DNA from: Robertmurraya dakarensis | Lineage (GTDB): Bacteria > Bacillota > Bacilli > Bacillales > Cytobacillaceae | NCBI RefSeq assembly: GCF_900156875.1 | Contig: NZ_LT707409.1 | Location: 376,437-440,436, forward strand | DNA: 64,000 nt | Reading direction: 5' to 3' | Shown here: positions 32,295 through 41,102 of the stretch, in pieces | Position numbering within the stretch: position 1 is the first letter of the stretch | Layout of the letters: each line of letters opens with the position of its first letter | Position numbers and translations under genes: made by a program | Notes under the pieces: generated by a model | What the model saw: only the letters and a program-made list of their open reading frames with translations | Databases searched by the model: none | Told to the model about the DNA's origin: nothing

Positions 32295-32560
32295 AATAAA
32301 TCGCGTTATTGTAAAATGTTGATTTCTGCAGTGTTTGAAAATAAGTGGAAAAATTCCTTTTAAATTGGGAAATACCCATATTTCCTAAACATTAAAGGGA
32401 GTTTTTCCCGTTATATGATCGGAATCCTTGGATTTTGCCTTTATTAGAGTGGATAAGCGGAAATTCTCCGCTTATTTTCTGCTTGTTAAGCCTACCCGAT
32501 ATACATTAGCGGGAAATTCTCCGCCTATGAATTCTTACCTATTTCTTTACCCATTACTAT
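32295..32560 (-). repeat. Dispersed ~270-bp element, copy 2 (inverted)
   Basis: Reverse complement of the element at 25068-25345, with the same order of blocks and a deletion of about 20 bp near one end. It contains GCGGAGAATTTCCCGC-like dyads. It sits alone in a 520-bp intergenic region between the CPBP gene and the czrA-like gene. Confidence 0.8.
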
Positions 32561-32642
32561 GCCGTTTTTTCACATTTTTCCTTCCGTAAAGATGCCCTTT
32601 TCCAAATTAATTCCTCTTTTGTTCAATATGGGCATTTGCTGA

Positions 32643-32701
32643 TTGACATTCGGGGCAGAGTATCATAATCTAAATATGACAATATGAGTATACATTCATA
32701 T
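32643..32701 (+). promoter_or_regulatory. Promoter and ArsR/CzrA-type operator
   Basis: TTGACA at 32643-32648 with a -10 around CATAAT/TAATCT (32664-32671). The dyad ATATGAGTATACATTCATAT at 32682-32701 resembles ArsR-family zinc-sensor operators and overlaps the transcript start region. Confidence 0.55.
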
Positions 32702-32734
32702 ATGCATGTATTATATATTATAGAGGGTGAAACG

Positions 32735-33067
32735 ATGAGTGAAGAGCAGAAACATGAAGAGACGTTTCATAAAGGGCAGCATTTAGATGAAGAGACGTTA
32801 TTTGTTGTCTCACAAACGTTTAAAGCGTTGAGTGATCCAACTAGAATTCGCATATTGAACTTTTTATGTACAGGGGAGCATTCTGTCAATGAAATTGCAG
32901 AGACGTTAAATTTAGGACAATCAACCGTCTCCCACCAATTGCGTTTTTTGAAAAATTTAAGATTGGTCAAATATAGAAGAGCGGGGACAACTCTGTATTA
33001 TTCGGAAGATGACGAGCACATCATGAATCTTCTGAAGCAGGCGATTGATCATGCTGCACATCATTAA
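32735..33067 (+). CDS. ArsR/SmtB family metal-sensing repressor, CzrA-like
   Basis: 110 residues. Winged helix at about 25-85 ([38 protein letters not shown]). The C-terminal alpha-5 helix reads [19 protein letters not shown], giving Asp-x-His and, eleven residues on, His-x-x-His: exactly the zinc/cobalt alpha-5 site of CzrA. ATG 32735 follows AGAGGGTG. The zinc exporter gene starts 18 bp after the stop, so it is a metal-derepressed efflux operon. Confidence 0.93.
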   Translation: MSEEQKHEETFHKGQHLDEETLFVVSQTFKALSDPTRIRILNFLCTGEHSVNEIAETLNLGQSTVSHQLRFLKNLRLVKYRRAGTTLYYSEDDEHIMNLLKQAIDHAAHH

Positions 33068-33084
33068 TTGAGGGGGAACTAACA

Positions 33085-34041
33085 ATGGGACACGATCATG
33101 GGCATGATCATACACATGGTGCAAATAAAAAGACGTTAATGATTAGTTTTATTATCATTACTGGCTATATGATTATTGAAGCAATTGGAGGATTCTTGAC
33201 CAATAGCCTTGCGTTATTATCTGATGCAGGACATATGTTAAGTGACGCGATATCACTTGGAATTGCCTTATTGGCTTTTACACTTGGGGAAAAAGCGGCT
33301 AATTATAGTAAAACATATGGATATAAACGATTTGAGATTTTAGCAGCGGTCCTTAACGGGATTACGCTTGTATTAATTGCCATTTATATTTTTTATGAAG
33401 CTATCCAGCGTTTTCAAAATCCACCTGAGGTGGCTTCAACAGGCATGTTAATGATCGCTTCCATTGGTTTGCTCGTAAATATTTTTGTTGCATGGATTAT
33501 GATGCGGGGCGGGGATGTAGAAGAGAACTTGAATATGCGAGGGGCATACTTGCATGTGATTAGCGATATGCTTGGTTCCATTGGTGCTATTATTGCTGCA
33601 CTGCTCATCATATTCTTCGGCTGGGGCTGGGCTGATCCACTCGCTAGTGTCATTGTTGCGGCACTTGTATTACGCAGCGGCTACTTCGTTACGAAATCTG
33701 GGCTTCATGTACTAATGGAAGGGACACCGCAAAATGTAAATGTGGATGATGTGGTAGAAACAATCCAAAATACAAAAGGCATTCTGGGCGTTCACGATTT
33801 GCACGTTTGGTCAATTACAAGCGGGTTAAATGCACTATCCTGCCATGCGGTTGTTTCTGATTCCATGTCGGTTGCAGAAAGTGAAGTGATGCTGCGTCAA
33901 ATCGAACATGATCTTGAACACCAAAACATTCATCATATGACGATCCAGTTAGAAACGTCTGCCCATCTGCATGACAACTCCATTTTGTGTAATGCGAAAG
34001 CTGAATCATCTGGACACCACCATCACCATCATCACCATTGA
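33085..34041 (+). CDS. czcD: CDF family cation (zinc) efflux protein, CzcD-like
   Basis: 318 residues, six membrane helices. The metal site motifs HMLSD (helix 2) and HVISD (helix 5) are the zinc-type HxxxD pair. A His-rich start (HDHGHDHTHG) and an eight-His C-terminal tail give extra metal-binding capacity; the usual cytoplasmic ferredoxin-like domain is at about 205-290. AGGGGGAA precedes the ATG. Exports zinc (and possibly cobalt or cadmium) in exchange for protons or potassium, under the CzrA-like repressor. Confidence 0.94.
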   Translation: MGHDHGHDHTHGANKKTLMISFIIITGYMIIEAIGGFLTNSLALLSDAGHMLSDAISLGIALLAFTLGEKAANYSKTYGYKRFEILAAVLNGITLVLIAIYIFYEAIQRFQNPPEVASTGMLMIASIGLLVNIFVAWIMMRGGDVEENLNMRGAYLHVISDMLGSIGAIIAALLIIFFGWGWADPLASVIVAALVLRSGYFVTKSGLHVLMEGTPQNVNVDDVVETIQNTKGILGVHDLHVWSITSGLNALSCHAVVSDSMSVAESEVMLRQIEHDLEHQNIHHMTIQLETSAHLHDNSILCNAKAESSGHHHHHHHH

Positions 34042-34066
34042 TGCGTACTGTCATTCCGTTGAACTC

Positions 34067-34110
34067 CAAGTGCAGTCCTTGGTTAAGCAGGGATTGCACT
34101 TGTGTTTTTT
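34067..34110 (+). terminator. czcD operon terminator
   Basis: CAAGTGCAGTCC and GGATTGCACTTG arms followed by TGTTTTTT. Confidence 0.8.
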
Positions 34111-34173
34111 GAGGAACGTTAGTGGAAGGATTAATAATCTTATGTTAAAAATAAACCATTTGGAGAGGTAAGA

Positions 34174-34728
34174 ATGTTTTTACATAAAATAAATGATGAC
34201 TTATCATTAAAATTAATAGAATTAAGTGATGGCGAGAGGGTATTCCAACTAACAGATCATTCAAGAAGTTATTTAAGAGAATGGCTGCCTTGGCTGGATT
34301 TCACCATGAAACTCGAAGATACTTTAGAGTTCATCAAAATCTGTTTAACAGGATATGCTGAAAAAAAGAGCTTAAATGCCGTTATTTTATTTAAAGGAGA
34401 AATTGTCGGAGTTGCAGGCTACAATAACATTAATCTGTCAAATAAAACGGCATATATCGGTTATTGGCTCGGTGAGGAATATCAAGGAAATGGAATCATG
34501 ACTGAGGTGGCTAAAGCTTTGACTCATTATGCTTTTAATGAGTTGAACCTTAATAAAGTTGAGATTAGAGCGGCTGCTGGAAATAAGAAAAGCAGGAGTA
34601 TTCCTGAAAGATTGAACTTTGTGAATGAAGGATGTATTAGACAAGCAGAATGGCTATATGACCATTATGTGGATCATGTGGTATATGGAATGCTGGCAGA
34701 AGAATGGTATGAAAAAAATCTACTTTGA
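34174..34728 (+). CDS. GNAT acetyltransferase, RimJ/RimL-like
   Basis: 184 residues. The acetyl-CoA loop is at YWLGEEYQGNGIMTEVAKAL (Q-G-N-G), followed by LNKVEIRAAAGNKKSRSIPERL, as in RimL/YdaF-type N-acetyltransferases of ribosomal proteins or small molecules. TGGAGAGG precedes the ATG. Single gene, no linked partner. Confidence 0.88.
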   Translation: MFLHKINDDLSLKLIELSDGERVFQLTDHSRSYLREWLPWLDFTMKLEDTLEFIKICLTGYAEKKSLNAVILFKGEIVGVAGYNNINLSNKTAYIGYWLGEEYQGNGIMTEVAKALTHYAFNELNLNKVEIRAAAGNKKSRSIPERLNFVNEGCIRQAEWLYDHYVDHVVYGMLAEEWYEKNLL

Positions 34729-34782
34729 AGTAGGTACCGACCTATTTTCAAGTCTAAACAACAAATGGAAGTGAGTACATAT

Positions 34783-35454
34783 ATGATGAGCAATGATAAC
34801 CTTATAGAATTAAAAAATTTCTCAATAGGATTACCCCAAAGTATGAAGTATGGAAATGATAAAGAAATTGTTACAGGAATATGCAAGCAACCAACTGAAG
34901 AATCTTTTTTAACAAAAGAAGGATTTCGGGGGGATGGAGTTGGGGACTTGCGGTACCATGGAGGCCCAGATCGTGCTGTATGCGTATATCCTTATGAGCA
35001 TTATTCACTTTGGGGAACAGAATTTAATCACACATTTTCACCTTCAACATTTGGAGAGAATTTAACTGTAACAAATATGCTGGAAAAAGACGTGAACATT
35101 GGGGATGTTTTTCAAGTCGGAGATGCTGTTATCCAAATAACGCAAGGCAGAATTCCATGCAGCACGATAACAAAGAGAACGAATACTCCTTCACTTTTAA
35201 AAAGAATGGTACAAACAGGCTTTACTGGTTATTTGTGCCGAGTGTTAGAAGAAGGGTATGTTCGAACTAATTCTAAAATTTCATTATTAGAGCCGCATCC
35301 AAAACAGGTAACCATTCTTTATGCCAATGAGATTTACTTCCATGACCAAAAGAATGTGGAAGGGATAAAAAAAGTGCTGGATGTCCAAGAATTGGCAGTA
35401 GAATGGCGAGAACCACTGGTAAATCGATTAAAAAAACTTGGTAGTCTTTCTTAA
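34783..35454 (+). CDS. MOSC domain protein (YiiM-like)
   Basis: 223 residues. MOSC domain at about 40-170, with the cofactor-binding Cys in GRIPCSTITKR, GDLRYHGGPDRAVCVYP and FGENLTVT; the C-terminal 3-alpha domain follows. YiiM-type proteins carry molybdenum cofactor and reduce N-hydroxylated bases and related compounds. ATG 34783 with GGAAGTGAG upstream is preferred over ATG 34765. Confidence 0.88.
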   Translation: MMSNDNLIELKNFSIGLPQSMKYGNDKEIVTGICKQPTEESFLTKEGFRGDGVGDLRYHGGPDRAVCVYPYEHYSLWGTEFNHTFSPSTFGENLTVTNMLEKDVNIGDVFQVGDAVIQITQGRIPCSTITKRTNTPSLLKRMVQTGFTGYLCRVLEEGYVRTNSKISLLEPHPKQVTILYANEIYFHDQKNVEGIKKVLDVQELAVEWREPLVNRLKKLGSLS

Positions 35455-35489
35455 GATTCGTCTATATTAATATATTAAACTCCAACATT

Positions 35490-35524
35490 AGAGCGCAACT
35501 CGAAATAATTGCGTTCTTTTTTTG
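35490..35524 (+). terminator. MOSC gene terminator
   Basis: AGAGCGCAA and TTGCGTTCT arms, one G-U pair, with a seven-T tail. Confidence 0.8.
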
Positions 35525-35670
35525 TAAACGGGTTTCCAAAAAACTGCTGAATATAAATCTACATCTAAAGCCGTATGGAAAATTCATCCTTTAAATGTAT
35601 GTAAGGATTTCCATTAAATTGTTATATTTAAATTAGGCAGTAAAAATCACGAAAGAAAGTGGCTATTAAA

Positions 35671-37116
35671 ATGGAAAATCTAAAAGGTACTAAGATAATG
35701 GCACTATTATGCTTTTTATTCGTCTTGTTTGTACCCACGGCTCAAGTTTCAGCAGAACAGCCTATTGAGGAAAAGCTCAACAACTATATAGAAAACTATT
35801 TAAAAGAATACCGTGTTCCTGGTGCATCAGTCGCCATTGTTCAAAATGGGAAGATTTTTTATACAAAATCTTGGGGTGTTACGGGAGAATCCGAGCAACC
35901 CGTAAACTCTGAAACTCCTTTTACGATAGGCTCCATCAGTAAATCATTAACCGGGTTAGGTATCATGAAACTAATAAATGAAAATGTGATAGAACTAGAT
36001 GATCCTGTCCAAAAGTATATTCCTTGGTTTACTTTAGAAGATCAACAGGCATCGGCACAAATTACGATTAAACATTTACTGACTCATACAAGTGGGATTA
36101 GTACTTATGCCGGGTTAGCAATATCAGATAAAGAGTCTAATGATACTGACGCTATAAAGAATAATGTAAAAAGCTTATCAAATGTTAAGCTTACTGCACC
36201 AATTGGAGTAAAGCATCAATATAGTAATGCGAACTTTCTCATTCTTGGTGCTCTCATTGAAGAAGTGACAGATCAAAGTTTTGCTGAGTTTATGGAACAA
36301 AATGTGTTTGTTCCATTAGAGATGAAGAATGCAGGGGCTGATCGAGATTCTGCCTACAGCAAGGGATATTTAAGCGGCTATCAGTCATGGTTTGGGTACC
36401 CTCGAAAAAGTTCGGTTGCTTATGATAATAGTGGTGCTCCTTATGGATACATAACGGCAAGTGTAGAAGATATGATTCAATATATTAAATTTATAAGTAA
36501 ACAAGATTTTAACCATTATTTAAATGAAGAAAACATGAATTTGTATGGTACTCCACATATTCAAACGGGAGAAGATCGATATTATGGTCTAGGAATAAGG
36601 ATTTCAAATCCAGACTCTAAAGACGAAATGCTCTGGCATTCAGGTTCAACACCCGATTCGCATGCAGAACTGTTTTATCTTCCTGAAACGGACCTGGGTG
36701 GAGTAATTCTTACAAATAAAAATAATGTGCTGGAAGAAGAAGGACTGTACTATCTGAAATTTGGTATGATTAATATTTTAAACGGAAAGGAACCTGTAGA
36801 CATTCCAGAAAATACTCCAACCATTCAATTAGTGACGATCTTATTTATCTGCTTACTTTTTGGATTGTTCATTTATTTAATGATGTCAGCCAAGTCAAAT
36901 AAAATCTATATCTATAAGAAAGGCTTATTGCGTGTAGCAGGAGTTACTCTTTTTGGTTTTTCTATTGGCCTCATTCCACTGCTTATTTATAGCGTCAGGT
37001 CTCCATGGCATACAATCAGCGTGTTCTCACCTGATTTATCACTCCTAACCATCATAACAGCAGTGATTTTAGCGTTAAATGGTTTATTATCGATCAAAAT
37101 ATCATTTGAAAAATAG
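35671..37116 (+). CDS. Serine hydrolase, class C beta-lactamase/PBP4* family
   Basis: 481 residues. A signal peptide (about 1-30, cleavage after VSA) leads to a beta-lactamase-type domain at about 35-375: SxxK in GSISKS (near 90), YxN in YSNAN, and the HSG triad motif in LWHSGSTPDS. Three membrane helices close the C-terminus (about 387-408, 424-445, 455-475). This layout matches Bacillus membrane-bound D-aminopeptidase/esterase-like proteins (FmtA/Pbp-E group) rather than true lactamases. ATG 35671 is chosen over the in-frame GTG four codons earlier. Confidence 0.88.
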   Translation: MENLKGTKIMALLCFLFVLFVPTAQVSAEQPIEEKLNNYIENYLKEYRVPGASVAIVQNGKIFYTKSWGVTGESEQPVNSETPFTIGSISKSLTGLGIMKLINENVIELDDPVQKYIPWFTLEDQQASAQITIKHLLTHTSGISTYAGLAISDKESNDTDAIKNNVKSLSNVKLTAPIGVKHQYSNANFLILGALIEEVTDQSFAEFMEQNVFVPLEMKNAGADRDSAYSKGYLSGYQSWFGYPRKSSVAYDNSGAPYGYITASVEDMIQYIKFISKQDFNHYLNEENMNLYGTPHIQTGEDRYYGLGIRISNPDSKDEMLWHSGSTPDSHAELFYLPETDLGGVILTNKNNVLEEEGLYYLKFGMINILNGKEPVDIPENTPTIQLVTILFICLLFGLFIYLMMSAKSNKIYIYKKGLLRVAGVTLFGFSIGLIPLLIYSVRSPWHTISVFSPDLSLLTIITAVILALNGLLSIKISFEK

Positions 37117-37270
37117 AAGAAAGATTGGTGATTACTGTACAAATGGTAAAGTTCTAGCATTTCTTTGTCATGAGAGATGCTATTTATTTTGCCGAAAATG
37201 GAATCTATGACAATAAAAATAATAATCAAGAACCCTTTAAGAAAAAAATAAAAAAGTTTTTTATAATAAC

Positions 37271-37297
37271 TGTCACAAAACTCATTTATCTGGTGTC
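37271..37297 (+). promoter_or_regulatory. Candidate ECF (autoregulatory) promoter
   Basis: TGTCACA (37271-37277), 16-bp spacer, TGTC (37294-37297). The form TGTCACA-N16-CGTC-like is typical of some ECF groups, suggesting that the sigma factor encoded 34 bp downstream activates its own operon. Confidence 0.5.
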
Positions 37298-37330
37298 TTT
37301 ATAGTGAAAGCTCTTAGAAGGGGGGAAGTG

Positions 37331-37879
37331 ATGATGGAGGTGAGGGCGAAGTTGTCGGAAAACATCAGCAATCTGTCAGAAGAAGAAAGATTTCAGGATT
37401 TGTTTAAACAACATTATGCTCATGTTGTTCGAAAAGTACTGATCATTGTGAAAGAGCAATCCATCGCAGAAGATATTGCGCAAGAAGTATTTATTAAGTT
37501 ATATCACACGGATCGGAACATAATTGACAATTTAACAGGCTGGCTGACAAAGGTTGCTGTTAATACTGCCTATAACCATATTCGAACTGAAAAACGCCAT
37601 CATGCCCGCAAGGAAAAACAAGAAATCTATGAAACTGATTCTGTGGGATCAGTTGAAGATCGTTACATGAAACTTGAAGATATCCATGAAATACAGGAAA
37701 CATTAATGAAATTATCTGAGAGAGATCGTGATATTCTGATCATGAAATTTTCTGGGTACAGTTACGAGGAAATTGCGGACAGCAAAGGGATAGAAAAAAC
37801 GTCTATTGGAACGTTATTAGCCCGCGCGAAAAAACGTTTTAAAAGTTTTTACATAAAGGAAAGGAGAGAAGATACATGA
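37331..37879 (+). CDS. ECF RNA polymerase sigma factor
   Basis: 182 residues. Region 2 with EDIAQEVFIKLYHTDRN (near 57) and region 4 with LSERDRDILIMKFSGYSYEEIADSKGI (near 128), then TSIGTLLARAKKRFK. ATG 37331 follows AAGGGGGGAAGTG. The stop overlaps the next ATG by four bases (ATGA), coupling it to a zinc-finger anti-sigma factor. No SnoaL-like extension, so it is not ECF41 in domain make-up despite the similar promoter. Confidence 0.92.
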   Translation: MMEVRAKLSENISNLSEEERFQDLFKQHYAHVVRKVLIIVKEQSIAEDIAQEVFIKLYHTDRNIIDNLTGWLTKVAVNTAYNHIRTEKRHHARKEKQEIYETDSVGSVEDRYMKLEDIHEIQETLMKLSERDRDILIMKFSGYSYEEIADSKGIEKTSIGTLLARAKKRFKSFYIKERREDT

Positions 37880-39009
37880 CTTGTCATGATATGGGTGTGC
37901 TGCAGGCTTATTTAGATGGAGAAGTAAGCCGTGAGGAGAAAAAGCAAATCATGAAGCACATAGAAAGTTGTCAAACTTGTCGTGATCACATCGATGAACT
38001 ACAGAGCCTTCACTCTTTTTGCGAACAAACGTTAGAGGTGAAAGATGTAAAGATTGACACGGATCAGGCATGGGAGAGATTTGAAAAACGCCTTCAACAA
38101 ACCGGAAATGTGAAAACGATCGAAACAAGAGAGGTAAAACCAGGAAAGGGATGGAGTACGTTGAAAACAAAAACAAAACGTTACCTAATATCAGGAGTTG
38201 CAGCAGCAGCGATTTTCAGCTCATTTGCGATTCCTCAAGTTCAAGTAGGAGCAAGCCAATTTTTATCATTATTCCGTGTCGATCAATTTGAAATGGTAAA
38301 GTTGACACAAAATGATATCCAGGAAATCGAGAGTTGGATGAGCGAAAATAAAGAAGGAGCTCTAGACCTAAAGGGTATCGGAAAAATGGAAATGTCAAAG
38401 ACAACAGGTGAGCCAAAGTACTTTGACCAATATGAATCAGCAAAAGAAGCGGGTTACGAAGCACCTGAATTAGAAGGGTACGAGGTTGAGGAGGTAAGAG
38501 TAACTCCAGCGTCAACGATCACATTTACTCTAAATGTAGAAAAAACAAATCAATTATTAACTCAATTAGGTTCAGAACATCAATTCCAGGCATCATTAAA
38601 TGAAAAACCATTTTCTGTAACCACCTATGAAGGCCTTAACGCAGATTACAAGCTGGATGACCAGCATATCTCCTATATGCGTACGAAATCTCCTGAAATC
38701 AACGTTCCAGAAGGAGTGTCTGTTGGGGAGTTAAGAGCAACAATGCTTTCTCTTCCATTTTTACCTGAAAATGTAAAGACACAGCTTGCAGGCATTGAAA
38801 ATTTTGAAACAACATTGCCAATTCCTTATGTAGAAACAGAAGGATCTAAGGTGAGTGAAGTTCGTGTCGGCGATGCTCAAGGATTTACAGTAGAAGGCGA
38901 ACAGGGATCCGTTATTGTTTGGCAGAAAAATGGCGATATTCATATGATTGCTTCTCAAAGTGGAATGGATCTAGATGAATTGACCCAATTAAGTTCTCAA
39001 ATTAAGTAA
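37876..39009 (+). CDS. Anti-sigma factor with zf-HC2 zinc finger
   Basis: 377 residues. The zinc-binding anti-sigma domain starts at residue 1: CHDMGVLQAYLDGEV, then HIESCQTCRDHI (HxxxCxxC). A membrane helix lies at about 101-118 (YLISGVAAAAIFSSFAIP), followed by a long extracytoplasmic domain with no family I recognise. It should hold the ECF factor inactive until an envelope signal arrives. The operon continues to an ABC exporter 60 bp further on. Confidence 0.9.
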   Translation: MTCHDMGVLQAYLDGEVSREEKKQIMKHIESCQTCRDHIDELQSLHSFCEQTLEVKDVKIDTDQAWERFEKRLQQTGNVKTIETREVKPGKGWSTLKTKTKRYLISGVAAAAIFSSFAIPQVQVGASQFLSLFRVDQFEMVKLTQNDIQEIESWMSENKEGALDLKGIGKMEMSKTTGEPKYFDQYESAKEAGYEAPELEGYEVEEVRVTPASTITFTLNVEKTNQLLTQLGSEHQFQASLNEKPFSVTTYEGLNADYKLDDQHISYMRTKSPEINVPEGVSVGELRATMLSLPFLPENVKTQLAGIENFETTLPIPYVETEGSKVSEVRVGDAQGFTVEGEQGSVIVWQKNGDIHMIASQSGMDLDELTQLSSQIK

Positions 39010-39018
39010 TATGAGAGG

Positions 39019-39050
39019 TTCAGGGCGATCTCATAGCGCTCTGAATTTTT
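39019..39050 (+). terminator. Hairpin between anti-sigma gene and ABC genes
   Basis: TTCAGGGCG and AGCGCTCTGAA arms with ATTTTT; moderate terminator that may allow read-through to the ABC genes. Confidence 0.55.
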
Positions 39051-39070
39051 CATTGTAAATATGGGGGAAG

Positions 39071-40006
39071 ATGATGAACGTTATTCAGACGAATTCTTTA
39101 ACAAAAACATACAACGGAAAAGGCGGCATTTCAGATGTGACGTTATCCGTTGGTGAGGGAATTGTATATGGCTTTTTAGGGCCGAATGGTTCTGGAAAAA
39201 GCACATTCGTTCGTACACTTCTTGGATTATTGCAGCCGACGAGCGGTGAAGGCTATATTCTCGGAGAACCAATTGGAACGACAAAATCACGGGAAAAAGT
39301 AGGCTATTTACCAGAGTTGTTTCGCTACCCGGATTGGCTGACAGGGAAGCAATTGTTAGAAGCTCATGCTGAGTTATGTAAAATACCAGTCAGGCAGCGG
39401 AAAAAACGGATTGAAGAAGTAGTAGAGCTGGTAGGCATGACGGGAAGAGAAAAAGGACGGATTAGCGGTTTTTCCAAGGGGATGTCGCAGAGGATTGGTC
39501 TTGCATGTGCGATTTTAAATGATCCGAAGGTCGTTTTTCTTGACGAGCCCACGTCTGCATTGGATCCTATTGGGCGCAAAGATGTGAGGGATCTTATGCT
39601 TTATCTTCGAGATCAAGGAAAAACCGTTTTTTTAAATAGCCATTTGTTGTATGAAGTAGAATCTGTTTGTGATCATGTGTCCATTGTTCATCAAGGGGAT
39701 ATGATTGTTCAAGGACCGTGGCGGGAATTGATGATGATTGAAGCACAGATTGAGATTGTAACAGATCAACCAATAAGTGTGCCGATGCCAACATTTGTCA
39801 CACATGTTGAAAAAATAAAAGAGGAAGAAGCACGAACGAGGTGGGGGATCCAGCTTGAAAACGAAGATGATATTCCGAAAATCATTCAGTATTTATCTTC
39901 AAATGGGATTGCTCTCTATGAAGTAAAACCGATCACACCTCACTTAGAGGATGTTTTCATGCATTGGGTGAATCAGAAAAAGGAGAGCGCTTATGTGGAC
40001 CATTAG
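39071..40006 (+). CDS. ABC transporter ATP-binding protein
   Basis: 311 residues. Walker A GPNGSGKST (near 37), signature GFSKGMSQRIGLA (near 135), Walker B VVFLDEPTSALDP (near 156), H-loop NSHLLYE. Drug/antibiotic-type exporter ATPase (CcmA/BcrA-like) with the usual C-terminal extension. GGGGGAAG precedes two adjacent ATG codons. It overlaps the permease gene by 14 nt. Confidence 0.93.
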   Translation: MMNVIQTNSLTKTYNGKGGISDVTLSVGEGIVYGFLGPNGSGKSTFVRTLLGLLQPTSGEGYILGEPIGTTKSREKVGYLPELFRYPDWLTGKQLLEAHAELCKIPVRQRKKRIEEVVELVGMTGREKGRISGFSKGMSQRIGLACAILNDPKVVFLDEPTSALDPIGRKDVRDLMLYLRDQGKTVFLNSHLLYEVESVCDHVSIVHQGDMIVQGPWRELMMIEAQIEIVTDQPISVPMPTFVTHVEKIKEEEARTRWGIQLENEDDIPKIIQYLSSNGIALYEVKPITPHLEDVFMHWVNQKKESAYVDH

Positions 40007-40865
40007 TAAATTAACTTTTAAAGAAATCATCTCGAAGCGGATTTTTCTAATCACGATCATCATGACGCTTGTTTTTCTAGCATTATATGGAACGGCGATT
40101 TATTTTGCTGGAAAGGAAGGTACACAGGTTGGGCCAAATGGTGTTCAAGGAACTGAAACCATTTTAGTTCAGCAGTTTATCTCTTCACAACTTCTTGGAG
40201 TGGGCCTTTACTTTTCGTCTTTTATTACAGCTTTGCTTGCGATATTGTCTAGTGTTAGTGCGATTTCAGGGGAAGTGTCGAGTCATCAAATCGATACCTG
40301 GCTGATGCGCCCGATTTCCAGAGCCCAATTTGTATGGGGGAAGTTTGTCGGCTTAGCTCTGATCATGATCGCCTATGCCGTTGTCCTGTTTTTTAGTATT
40401 ATCCTTCTTCATCAAGGGATTGGGAAGGAATGGATGGAATTGGACATCCAACCCATGCAGATGATCAAAGCTGTAAGTGTTTTTGTGATTCAGCCATTCG
40501 TTTTAATCGCGTTCGGATTATTATTAAGCACAAGAATGACTACTTTAAATGCAGGGATTGTTTCAATCGTCCTGTATGGCGCGGCGTTTATTGGGGGCTT
40601 TATTGAACAATTCGGAGCACTGATCGAGAAAGCGGCGCTAGTCAATATCGGGGTGATCACGAGTCTTATTTTTCCAATTGATTCAATGTATCGAAAAATG
40701 ACCATGATCTTATTTGATTCTATCGATAATCCGCTTTCACTCGCACAAGGCGGGATGTTCACGAGTGTCTCTAACCCTAGTAATGTAATGGTTTGGTATG
40801 CGGTGGTCTATGGAATCGTTGTCGTGTTTCTTTCTATTTATAGTTTTAAGAAGCGTGATGTATAA
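39993..40865 (+). CDS. ABC transporter permease (ABC-2 type)
   Basis: 290 residues with six membrane helices in the ABC-2 arrangement: helix near 18-38, an outer loop, then segments near 65-95, 112-138, 150-170, 180-200 and a final one at 262-282. AAAGGAGAGC upstream of the ATG. Forms an exporter with the ATPase encoded by the overlapping gene; substrate unknown, but the link to an ECF/anti-sigma operon suggests envelope stress. Confidence 0.88.
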   Translation: MWTISKLTFKEIISKRIFLITIIMTLVFLALYGTAIYFAGKEGTQVGPNGVQGTETILVQQFISSQLLGVGLYFSSFITALLAILSSVSAISGEVSSHQIDTWLMRPISRAQFVWGKFVGLALIMIAYAVVLFFSIILLHQGIGKEWMELDIQPMQMIKAVSVFVIQPFVLIAFGLLLSTRMTTLNAGIVSIVLYGAAFIGGFIEQFGALIEKAALVNIGVITSLIFPIDSMYRKMTMILFDSIDNPLSLAQGGMFTSVSNPSNVMVWYAVVYGIVVVFLSIYSFKKRDV

Positions 40866-40944
40866 TTTCTTGGATATAGCTTCTGGTGATTTTTAAGTTA
40901 GGCAGGGTACTACCAACAATAGTAAAATAAAATATTCAGAAACC

Positions 40945-40983
40945 GGGCGCTCTTCTTAAGTAGAAGGGCGTCTTCTTCTTTGT
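40945..40983 (+). terminator. ABC operon terminator
   Basis: CGCTCTTCT and AGAAGGGCG arms (one G-U), followed by a T/C-rich tail. Confidence 0.7.
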
Positions 40984-41102
40984 TTTACAACGATCTGGAG
41001 TAATTATGGATTTATTTACTACCTTATTGGAGATTAACTATGAAGTAATCCGCAAACATTAAAACTAACCACATTTGGATTATTCATGAAGGAGGATTGA
41101 TG

